A DNA stretch of 5,353 nucleotides from Deferribacteres bacterium (lineage in GTDB: Bacteria; Thermosulfidibacterota; Thermosulfidibacteria; Thermosulfidibacterales; Thermosulfidibacteraceae): assembly GCA_013153205.1 (NCBI GenBank), contig JAADEW010000039.1:1-5353 (forward strand), given 5' to 3'. The notes beneath the pieces were generated by a model that saw nothing but the letters and a program-made list of their open reading frames with translations, was not told the DNA's origin and did not search any database. The stretch's first letter is position 1. Each line of letters opens with the position of its first letter. Positions 1 through 5,327 of this stretch are shown here, in pieces. Position numbers and translations under genes: made by a program.

Positions 1-21
1 TCAAAAAGTCTTGATTTTTGA
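1..21. repeat. Second inverted repeat sharing an arm with 15-46
   Basis: TCAAAAA at 1-7 is the exact reverse complement of TTTTTGA at 15-21, with a 7-base spacer. The right arm is also part of the left arm of the repeat at 15-46, so TCAAAAA occurs at 1-7 and 40-46 in one direction and once inverted between them. This gives three half-sites for a protein, or two mutually exclusive hairpins. The repeat touches the window edge and may extend further. Confidence 0.4.
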
Positions 22-38
22 GAAATTAACCCTATATT
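11..38 (+). promoter_or_regulatory. Candidate sigma-70 promoter for the helicase operon
   Basis: TTGATT at 11-16 and TATATT at 33-38 are separated by 16 bp, close to the sigma-70 -35/-10 pattern. TATTCT at 35-40 with an 18-bp spacer is an alternative -10. Transcription would start near 44-46, a few bases before the first GGAG at 51-54. The region is very AT-rich, so chance matches are likely. The call rests mainly on position, as the only non-coding stretch in front of the three-gene array. Confidence 0.45.
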
Positions 39-46
39 CTCAAAAA
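15..46. repeat. Perfect 10-bp inverted repeat over the promoter (candidate operator)
   Basis: TTTTTGAGAA at 15-24 is the exact reverse complement of TTCTCAAAAA at 37-46, with a 12-base spacer. Arm centres are 22 bp apart, about two helical turns, as expected for a dimeric DNA-binding protein. The arms overlap the candidate -35 and -10 boxes, so binding would block polymerase. As RNA it would be a weak AU-rich hairpin without a proper U-tract, so a terminator of an upstream gene is less likely. The repeat is seen directly; the operator role is inferred. Confidence 0.55.
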
Positions 47-59
47 ATTTGGAGATAGA

Positions 60-80
60 ATGGAGCAATTACAAAGATGA
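60..80 (+). CDS. Possible 6-codon leader peptide overlapping the helicase start
   Basis: An ATG at 60 opens a six-codon frame (MEQLQR) that ends in TGA at 78-80. GGAG at 51-54 lies five bases before this ATG, an ideal Shine-Dalgarno distance. Its stop overlaps the helicase ATG as ATGA (77-80), a typical arrangement for translational coupling. The helicase's own candidate site, GGAG at 62-65, is 11 bases from its ATG, longer than usual. I infer that translation may load at 60 and re-initiate at 77. A six-codon frame can also arise by chance. Confidence 0.3.
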   Translation: MEQLQR

Positions 81-2371
81 TACCTTATGAGAAGTTAGAT
101 AGCTTTCAAAAAAGAGCTGTTGAAAAGCTCAAAAAAGACTACAATGTGATTGTTGCCGCTCCCACCGGAACGGGAAAGACGGCAATCATAGACCATGTAG
201 TCAGCGACTGGATAAAAGACGGACGCAGAATAATATACACAGGCCCGCTTAAGGCGCTGTGCAACCAGAAGTTCAGGGATTTCTCCAAGCTTCTTGGCTC
301 GGAAAATGTGGGGCTCATCACGGGCGATGAGGTCATAAACGAAAAAGCCCCCATGCTGATAATGACCACGGAAGTTTTGAGGAACATGCTTCAGGAAGCA
401 ACCCTCTACCCTGCACCAAAACTCGTGGTGTTTGACGAGATACACTACATATCAGACGACCAGAGGGGCGCCGCATGGGAGGAAGCCATTGTCCTCCTTC
501 CACCGGAGACCCAGATTCTCGGCCTTTCGGCTACCATACCCAACGCCGAAGAGCTCGCCACATGGATAGAGATAATAAAAGACCGGGAAACGGTAGTTAT
601 ACGCCACTCTCAGAGAGCCGTTCCCTTAAAGCTTCTCGGAATAACCAGAGAAACGGGAATGGGTCCGCTTAACAAGGTGAGAAGGTTCGTTGAAAGGTCC
701 AAGGCAAGAAAGAAGCTCTTCAAACCCGTAAACCACATAGAAATTGTAACGGAACTTCAGGAAAAAGGGCTTCTTCCCGCTTTATATTTTCTGTTCAACA
801 GGAAAAAGGTGGAAGCCTTCGCCAGAGAGCTCGGTTCCTACAAGAGCTTCGTAACCAACAGAGAAAAGGCAGAAATCAGAAGCTTCATCAATTCCTACAT
901 GGAAGGCGTTAAAGAAGAGGCAAGGCCCTTTCTGGAAAAGATAAAGCCCCTTCTTTTAAGGGGCATTGGATACCACCACGCAGGGCTCATTCCTCAGGTG
1001 AAAAGAGTGGTTGAGATGCTCTTTGAGAAAAGGCTCCTCAAGGTGGTTTACTGCACATCAACATTTGCTCTGGGCGTAAACATGCCTGCAAAAACCGTCT
1101 GCTTTGACAGCATCATCAAGTTTGACGGAACCAGCTTCAGGCCCCTTAAAAACATTGAGTTCTTCCAGAAGGCAGGGAGGGCAGGAAGAAGGGGAATTGA
1201 TGATGTGGGTTATGTAATAGTAAGGTTTGACCCGAAAGACCACGAAGAGATACCGGTCTATAATGAGAAATACATGGAACCCGTGGAAAGTGCTTTTAAG
1301 CTCTCCTACAACTCCATAGTAAATCTTCTGGCCCACAACGACCACGAGCGGATTGAAAGATTCCTGAACTCTTCCCTCTGGTCCTTCCAGCACGAAGACG
1401 AAAAGGAACACCTGAAGAAAGAACTGTTGAAATACAGAAAAAGGCTTGAAGACCTCCCCACCTTTGAATGCGAATACAGAGAAGACTTTATGGAAACGAA
1501 AAGGATAGAGCTGGAAGCCCTTATAGAGCGGGACAAGAAGATTCTCGCATCAATAGACGAAACGCTGGAAACGGAAGAACTTTCCCGGAGGAAAAAGAAG
1601 AGGCTTCTGGAAAAGAGAAAAGCGGTAACCGAAGAGATTATCCGAACGGAATACACGCTTAAAAGCCTGAAGCTTGAAAGCTGTGAGTTCTGTCCCCACA
1701 AGATAGAGTGCAGGGCAACGGACAGAAAGAGGAAATACTTCACCAAAAAGATAAAGAAGCTGGAAGAAAAGCTCCGATACATAGACAGCTACCTGCTTAT
1801 GGAATTTGAGGGCAAGTGCAACATCCTCAAGGAGCTCAACTACATAGACGAAAACTTGCAACTCAAATTCCCCGCCGAGATTGTGCAGAGAATACACATA
1901 GAAGAACTGCTCGTCACCGAAATGATTCTTGAAGGCTTTTTTGACAAGCTCTCCCCCCAGATTATATCCATTATCCTCACCTGTGTGGGGAAAGAGCCTG
2001 ACAAACTGAAAAGCGGCAAAAGCCGTTATCTTCCCAAAGAGATAAAAAAGGAAGTGGAAGAGCTCGCAGACTTCATCAAAGGCATTGAGGAAAAACACAT
2101 ATCCTCACCCACATCGGGACAGATTAACTGGGCTTACGCGGATGCCGCTTATCTCTGGAGCACCGGAGAAGATTTAAGCTCCATTGTTAAAAAGACCGGT
2201 ATATACGAGGGAGACATTATATCCGCTCTTAGACAGGGAGTGGACCTGGGCAGACAGCTCAAAAGGGTTTACTTAGAGCTTCCCGGATTCAGAGAAACAC
2301 CCGGATTCTCAAACATAAAGGAGACTCTGGAACTCATGGAAAAGCCCATATTAAGGGAATTCTCCCTTTAA
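77..2371 (+). CDS. Ski2/Mtr4-like DEAD/DEAH-box (superfamily 2) helicase, DSHCT type
   Basis: This 764-residue protein carries a complete superfamily 2 helicase core. Visible motifs are a Q-motif-like Gln (Q11), Walker A APTGTGKT at 28-35, motif Ia TGPLKAL at 55-61, TTEVLR at 97-102, Walker B DEIH at 120-123, SAT at 151-153, LYFLFNRK around 236-243, STFALGVNMPAKT at 328-340, and the arginine-finger motif QKAGRAGRRG at 364-373. DEIH together with the LGVNMPA and QKAGRAGRRG forms points to the Ski2/Mtr4/HelY group, whose studied members unwind RNA with ATP and act as cytoplasmic or exosome cofactors. Residues about 440-575 are strongly charged and probably coiled-coil, with a C-X2-C-P-X4-C motif at 536-545. 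Residues about 600-755 fit the helical DSHCT C-terminal domain. No signal peptide or membrane segment is visible. The ATG at 77 is chosen because TAG at 56-58 closes the frame upstream and Q11 sits at the usual distance. It leads a close array with the zinc-ribbon gene and nrdJ. A DNA (Hel308-like) substrate cannot be excluded. Confidence 0.9.
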   Translation: MIPYEKLDSFQKRAVEKLKKDYNVIVAAPTGTGKTAIIDHVVSDWIKDGRRIIYTGPLKALCNQKFRDFSKLLGSENVGLITGDEVINEKAPMLIMTTEVLRNMLQEATLYPAPKLVVFDEIHYISDDQRGAAWEEAIVLLPPETQILGLSATIPNAEELATWIEIIKDRETVVIRHSQRAVPLKLLGITRETGMGPLNKVRRFVERSKARKKLFKPVNHIEIVTELQEKGLLPALYFLFNRKKVEAFARELGSYKSFVTNREKAEIRSFINSYMEGVKEEARPFLEKIKPLLLRGIGYHHAGLIPQVKRVVEMLFEKRLLKVVYCTSTFALGVNMPAKTVCFDSIIKFDGTSFRPLKNIEFFQKAGRAGRRGIDDVGYVIVRFDPKDHEEIPVYNEKYMEPVESAFKLSYNSIVNLLAHNDHERIERFLNSSLWSFQHEDEKEHLKKELLKYRKRLEDLPTFECEYREDFMETKRIELEALIERDKKILASIDETLETEELSRRKKKRLLEKRKAVTEEIIRTEYTLKSLKLESCEFCPHKIECRATDRKRKYFTKKIKKLEEKLRYIDSYLLMEFEGKCNILKELNYIDENLQLKFPAEIVQRIHIEELLVTEMILEGFFDKLSPQIISIILTCVGKEPDKLKSGKSRYLPKEIKKEVEELADFIKGIEEKHISSPTSGQINWAYADAAYLWSTGEDLSSIVKKTGIYEGDIISALRQGVDLGRQLKRVYLELPGFRETPGFSNIKETLELMEKPILREFSL

Positions 2372-2380
2372 AAGGAGGTG
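2351..2380 (+). promoter_or_regulatory. Strong Shine-Dalgarno site beside alternative hairpins
   Basis: AAAGGAGGTG at 2371-2380 is a near-consensus ribosome binding site five bases before the ATG at 2386. It abuts the helicase stop (TAA 2369-2371). Immediately upstream, AAGGGA at 2353-2358 can pair with TCCCTT at 2363-2368 over a four-base loop. Alternatively CTCC at 2362-2365 can pair with GGAG at 2374-2377 and hide the site. The two pairings share bases and exclude each other. The sequences are seen directly; a switch is inferred, and both stems are short. Confidence 0.4.
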
Positions 2381-2385
2381 AAAAC

Positions 2386-2604
2386 ATGCCCAGCAGAGTG
2401 GCAAGAAGGAGAAAGAGACCCAAGGTTCAGAGCTCCCAGAAAATAAGGGTTTTTGCCGCAGACGGCTCCTCATGGGTTGAGGAAAGGTGCTGGAGGTGCG
2501 GAAGGGTGCTGAACAAACACCTCTACATGTGCGGAAAGACATACACGGAAAAGATGAGCTGTCCCTCGTGCAAAGCGATAAACATCGTTGAATTTGAGGA
2601 ATGA
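2386..2604 (+). CDS. Small basic zinc-ribbon protein, Mu Com-like
   Basis: The 72-residue product starts with a very basic tail (PSRVARRRKRPK) and has two Cys pairs, C35-X2-C38 (RCWRCGRVL) and C59-X2-C62 (SCPSCKAIN), with a further Cys at 49. The order CxxCGRxL, about 20 residues, then CPxCKxIN resembles the phage Mu Com family. Mu Com is a zinc-binding protein that binds mom mRNA and activates its translation. The match is made from memory of the motif, so the resemblance is firm for a zinc ribbon and moderate for Com. No phage genes are nearby. It sits 14 bp after the helicase stop with a near-consensus Shine-Dalgarno site, so it is probably translated at a higher rate than the helicase from the same mRNA. 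The partnership suggests an RNA-binding accessory to the helicase, but this is inference. Other possibilities are a rubredoxin-like or transcription-factor-type zinc ribbon. Confidence 0.8.
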   Translation: MPSRVARRRKRPKVQSSQKIRVFAADGSSWVEERCWRCGRVLNKHLYMCGKTYTEKMSCPSCKAINIVEFEE

Positions 2605-2615
2605 TGCTGTAGAAT
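2588..2615 (+). promoter_or_regulatory. Candidate promoter giving leaderless nrdJ mRNA
   Basis: TTGAAT at 2588-2593 and TAGAAT at 2610-2615 are 16 bp apart; the -10 matches TATAAT at five of six positions and the -35 keeps TTGA. The -10 box ends six bases before the nrdJ ATG at 2622, so transcription would begin on or next to the start codon. This fits the lack of a Shine-Dalgarno site at the normal distance from that ATG. The -35 lies within the last codons of the zinc-ribbon gene. nrdJ may also be read from upstream as part of the array. Confidence 0.45.
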
Positions 2616-2621
2616 TACTAT

Positions 2622-4859
2622 ATGAAACTGTCTCCCATTGCTCTGAAAATACTAAAGGAAAGGTATTTAAGAAAAGACGAAAAGGGCAATGTTATAGAAA
2701 CCCCCGATGAGCTTTTTAGAAGAGTAGCCTCCGCCATCTCCCGGGTTGAAAGGGCTTACGGGAAAACAGAAAAAGAGACAGCCGAAATAGGGGAGCAGTT
2801 CTACCGATTGATGACAAGCCTTGACTTTCTTCCCAACAGCCCCTGCCTGATGAACGCAGGAACAGAGCTGGGACAGCTTGCCGCATGTTTCGTTCTGCCT
2901 ATAGAAGACTCCATGGAAAGCATCTTTGAAACGCTGAAAAACGCCGCCATAATCCATAAAACCGGCGGAGGAACGGGCTTTTCCTTCTCAAGACTGCGTC
3001 CCAAAGGGGACATAGTAAAGTCCACCAGAGGGGTGTCAAGCGGACCCGTATCCTTTCTCAAGGTATATGACGCGGCAACCGAACAGATTAAACAGGGCGG
3101 GAAAAGGCGAGGCGCCAACATGGGAGTCCTTGTGTGCAACCACCCTGACATTGAAGAGTTCGTCAACCTGAAAAGGAATCCCGGCACGGTAAAGAACTTC
3201 AACATATCCGTGGCTTTAACCGACGAATTTATGGAGTGCCTGAAAAAGAACGGAAAAATCCCGCTTATAAACCCAAGAAACCGTGAGAAAACAGGGGAAA
3301 TCCCTGCATCACACCTCTTTGAGCTCATAGCAGAAAACGCATGGAGAACGGGAGACCCCGGCGCTCTGTTCATAGACACCATCAACCGCTACAACCCAAC
3401 CCCGCACCTGGGCAGTATTGAAGCCACAAACCCGTGCGGCGAACAGCCCCTTCTCCCGTATGAGTCATGCGTTCTCGGTTCAATAAACCTGTCAAACTTC
3501 GTCCTGCAGGAAGATGTTGACTGGGAAAGGCTGAAAGAGACGGTATATCTCGCAGTCCGATTTCTGGACAATGTTATAGACGCCAACACATACCCCATAC
3601 CGCAGATAGAAAAGATGACCAAGAGAACCAGAAAGATAGGACTCGGCATCATGGGACTTGCCGACGCTTTTATAAAGATGGATATCCCTTACGGGGACGA
3701 GGCAAGCTTTGAAAAAGCCGCCCAAATCATGGAGTTTATCCAGTTTCACTCCAAATTGGCTTCCGTTGAGCTGGCGAGGGAAAGGGGAAGCTTTCCCGAG
3801 ATAGAAAAGAGCATCTACAGCAACGAAAAAAAGCTTCACAGATTCTTAAACACTGCCTACGCACTGAATTTTGACTGGAAACCCCTAATAAAAGAGATTC
3901 TGGAATGCGGTATAAGAAACGCCACAACCACCACCGTGGCTCCCACGGGGAGTATAAGCTTAATAGCAAACTGCTCAAGCGGTATAGAACCACTGTTCGC
4001 ACTGGCTTACAGGAGAAAGATACTTGAGAAAGAAGAGGTAACTTACATACACCCGCTTTTCCAGAAGCAACTGGAAAGACTGGACATACCCCATGAGCTG
4101 AAAGAGAAAATCATCAAAACGGGCAGGATTTCCGACATAAAAGAGATACCCGAAAAAATAAAGAGGCTTTTCGTAACCACATACGACATAAGCCTTGAGA
4201 AGCAAATCAGGATGCAGAAAGCCATACAGACATTCACCGACAACGCGGTATCAAAAACCATCAACCTGCCCAACCACGCCACAGTTGAAGAGGTGAAGCG
4301 GGCATACCAGCTCGCCTACGAGATGGGCTTAAAGGGCATAACGGTTTTCAGAGACAGATGCCTCCAGGAACAGGTTATAAGCCCCGGCATAAGGGAAGAG
4401 AGAGCCCTTTACCCCAGAGAAAGGCCCAAGATAACGAAAGGCGCCACCATAAAGATGAAGACCGGCTGTGGAAACCTGTATGTAACCGTCAATGAAGACG
4501 AAAAAGGGCTTGTGGAAGTGTTCTCTCAGCTTGGAAAGACCGGCGGCTGTGCCGCATCACAGCTTGAAGCCATAAGCAGGCTTATATCGCTCGCTTTAAG
4601 AAGCGGCATCGGAATTGAAGCCGTTATCAAACAGATAGAAGGGATAAGATGCCCCAACCCTTCGTGGGACGAGGGAGAGATGCTCCTTTCCTGTGCAGAC
4701 GCCATAGCCAAAGCCATAAAGAGATACATCAAAAGCAGAGGAATAGACACACAGCAGGAGGAAGAAGGAGTTGCGGGAATCTGTCCTGACTGCGGCAGTA
4801 TTTTGAGACCCAAAGAAGGCTGTATACTGTGCGAATGCTGTGGATACAGCAGGTGCTAA
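2622..4859 (+). CDS. nrdJ: Adenosylcobalamin-dependent class II ribonucleotide reductase
   Basis: This 745-residue enzyme reduces ribonucleotides to deoxyribonucleotides using a radical from adenosylcobalamin, so it needs no beta subunit and no oxygen. Residues 71-98 (NSPCLMNAG, QLAACFVLP) carry the first redox Cys, C89. NPCGEQ at 270-275 holds the Asn, the thiyl-radical Cys C272 and the catalytic Glu E274. ESCVLGSINL at 281-290 holds the partner redox Cys C283. PTGSIS at 441-446 is the phosphate-binding loop and KTINLP is at 545-550. Residues about 606-700 are the TSCPD-type region (TGCGNLYVTVNED, GCAASQLEAISRL). The C-terminal 25 residues contain seven Cys (721, 724, 734, 737, 739, 740, 745), a zinc-ribbon and redox tail that in this family delivers electrons to the active site. 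There is no N-terminal ATP-cone, so overall activity regulation by dATP is unlikely. Length is normal. The ATG at 2622 is the first possible start, since TAG at 2610-2612 closes the frame, and the N-terminus LSPIALKILKERYL fits the family. Confidence 0.96.
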   Translation: MKLSPIALKILKERYLRKDEKGNVIETPDELFRRVASAISRVERAYGKTEKETAEIGEQFYRLMTSLDFLPNSPCLMNAGTELGQLAACFVLPIEDSMESIFETLKNAAIIHKTGGGTGFSFSRLRPKGDIVKSTRGVSSGPVSFLKVYDAATEQIKQGGKRRGANMGVLVCNHPDIEEFVNLKRNPGTVKNFNISVALTDEFMECLKKNGKIPLINPRNREKTGEIPASHLFELIAENAWRTGDPGALFIDTINRYNPTPHLGSIEATNPCGEQPLLPYESCVLGSINLSNFVLQEDVDWERLKETVYLAVRFLDNVIDANTYPIPQIEKMTKRTRKIGLGIMGLADAFIKMDIPYGDEASFEKAAQIMEFIQFHSKLASVELARERGSFPEIEKSIYSNEKKLHRFLNTAYALNFDWKPLIKEILECGIRNATTTTVAPTGSISLIANCSSGIEPLFALAYRRKILEKEEVTYIHPLFQKQLERLDIPHELKEKIIKTGRISDIKEIPEKIKRLFVTTYDISLEKQIRMQKAIQTFTDNAVSKTINLPNHATVEEVKRAYQLAYEMGLKGITVFRDRCLQEQVISPGIREERALYPRERPKITKGATIKMKTGCGNLYVTVNEDEKGLVEVFSQLGKTGGCAASQLEAISRLISLALRSGIGIEAVIKQIEGIRCPNPSWDEGEMLLSCADAIAKAIKRYIKSRGIDTQQEEEGVAGICPDCGSILRPKEGCILCECCGYSRC
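4836..4851. repeat. Short perfect hairpin at the 3' end of nrdJ
   Basis: TGCTGT at 4836-4841 and ACAGCA at 4846-4851 form a perfect 6-bp stem with a GGAT loop, five bases before the nrdJ stop. No U-tract follows in either direction, so it is not a standard intrinsic terminator. It is the only stem close to the point where the two convergent genes meet, and could protect the 3' end or slow polymerase. It also encodes conserved C739-C740, so chance from coding constraint is possible. Confidence 0.3.
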
Positions 4860-5284
4860 TCTTCCACAAAACCCTTTCCCAGATTGTAGCCCACACCCTT
4901 AAATAAAGCCACCTTTTCCCCGGTGGCGGCGTTAAAAACCTCCACCAGATAGTGAGAAAGCCTGGAGCCCCTGTTATGCTCCTTCGCCTCAGCCACGAGC
5001 ACATCCCCCAGTTTAGCCGCTTTTATGTAGCTTATGTCGCAATTTACGGCAAGAACAAGCTCGCCGTAAGAATTGCTCGCCACGGCAAAAGCGAGGTCCG
5101 CAAGGGTGAAAATCACCCCGCCCTGACAGACGCCAACCGCGTTGAGATGCTTATCCGCCACTGTCATCTCAAGCCTTGCATATCCGGGAGCAAAGTCCAC
5201 AACCTCCGCTCCCAGAAACTTGAAGAGCCTGTCGTTCTTGCTTATGTAGTCAACCGCACGCTTCACCTTTGAACCGTTCTTCAA
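4856..5284 (-). CDS. PaaI-like hotdog-fold acyl-CoA thioesterase
   Basis: The 142-residue product fits a single hotdog domain of the PaaI/4HBT superfamily, cytoplasmic enzymes that hydrolyse acyl- or aryl-CoA thioesters and work as dimers or tetramers. The signature is HLNAVGVCQGGVIFTLADLA at 46-65: N48, the G55-G56 turn on the hot-dog helix, and D63, the expected catalytic Asp. The family's usual His before GG is Gln here (Q54). Strands follow around 77-88 (VLAVNCDISYIK) and 95-132. The substrate is not predictable. The start is TTG at 5284, chosen because AAGGAGGG at 5290-5297 stands five bases upstream; the next downstream candidates lack such a site. The stop TAG overlaps the nrdJ stop TAA by convergence (CTAA at 4856-4859). 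No promoter is evident in the 69 bases upstream, so it may be distal in a minus-strand operon whose other members are outside the window. Confidence 0.88.
   Translation of the reverse strand: MKNGSKVKRAVDYISKNDRLFKFLGAEVVDFAPGYARLEMTVADKHLNAVGVCQGGVIFTLADLAFAVASNSYGELVLAVNCDISYIKAAKLGDVLVAEAKEHNRGSRLSHYLVEVFNAATGEKVALFKGVGYNLGKGFVED
4901..4927 (-). terminator. Terminator-like stem inside the thioesterase 3' end
   Basis: Read on the minus strand, GCCACC (4927-4922) and GGTGGC (4913-4908) form a GC-rich 6-bp stem over an 8-base loop, followed at once by TTTATTT (4907-4901). This is the form of an intrinsic terminator, but it lies about 45 bases before the stop codon, in the codons for ATGEKVALFK, a sequence constrained by protein function. 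It may cause partial termination or be coincidental. A stop here would cut the last 15 or so residues from the protein. Confidence 0.25.
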
Positions 5285-5289
5285 GCAGT

Positions 5290-5297
5290 CCCTCCTT
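5290..5297 (-). promoter_or_regulatory. Shine-Dalgarno site fixing a TTG start
   Basis: AAGGAGGG on the minus strand lies five bases before the TTG at 5284-5282. This near-perfect anti-16S match at the ideal distance decides the start of the thioesterase gene, which has no ATG near its N-terminus. Confidence 0.75.
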
Positions 5298-5327
5298 CAA
5301 TCACACCGCTTGGGCGTGCACACTCCC

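Noticed and set aside
1..48. Intrinsic terminator of a gene before the window
   Set aside because: The 15-46 stem has only three GC pairs and is followed by just three T; it overlaps promoter-like boxes, which fits an operator better.
1306..2098. Minus-strand open frames of 158 and 182 codons opposite the helicase insert
   Set aside because: They mirror the Lys/Glu-rich coiled-coil codons as Ser/Phe/Leu runs; no start signal or family resemblance.
2605..2621. Cobalamin riboswitch ahead of the B12-dependent reductase
   Set aside because: Only 17 bases separate the zinc-ribbon stop from nrdJ, far too short for the aptamer, and no B12-box was seen upstream.
2610..2630. Half NrdR-box-like CTATAT at the nrdJ start
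   Set aside because: NrdR sites are paired 16-bp palindromes about three turns apart; only one half with a poor partner is seen and no second box at the expected distance.
2801..3385. 194-codon open frame on the minus strand inside nrdJ
   Set aside because: It is fully antisense to highly conserved reductase motifs, has no ribosome site, and its product is a low-information Ser/Pro/Phe-rich shadow.
77..4859. Helicase plus neighbours as an anti-phage defence island
   Set aside because: No nuclease, sensor, methylase or other defence partner is present, and the third gene is a housekeeping reductase.
4952..5272. 106-codon plus-strand frame opposite the thioesterase
   Set aside because: The minus strand carries the hotdog signature and a strong ribosome site; the plus frame has neither.
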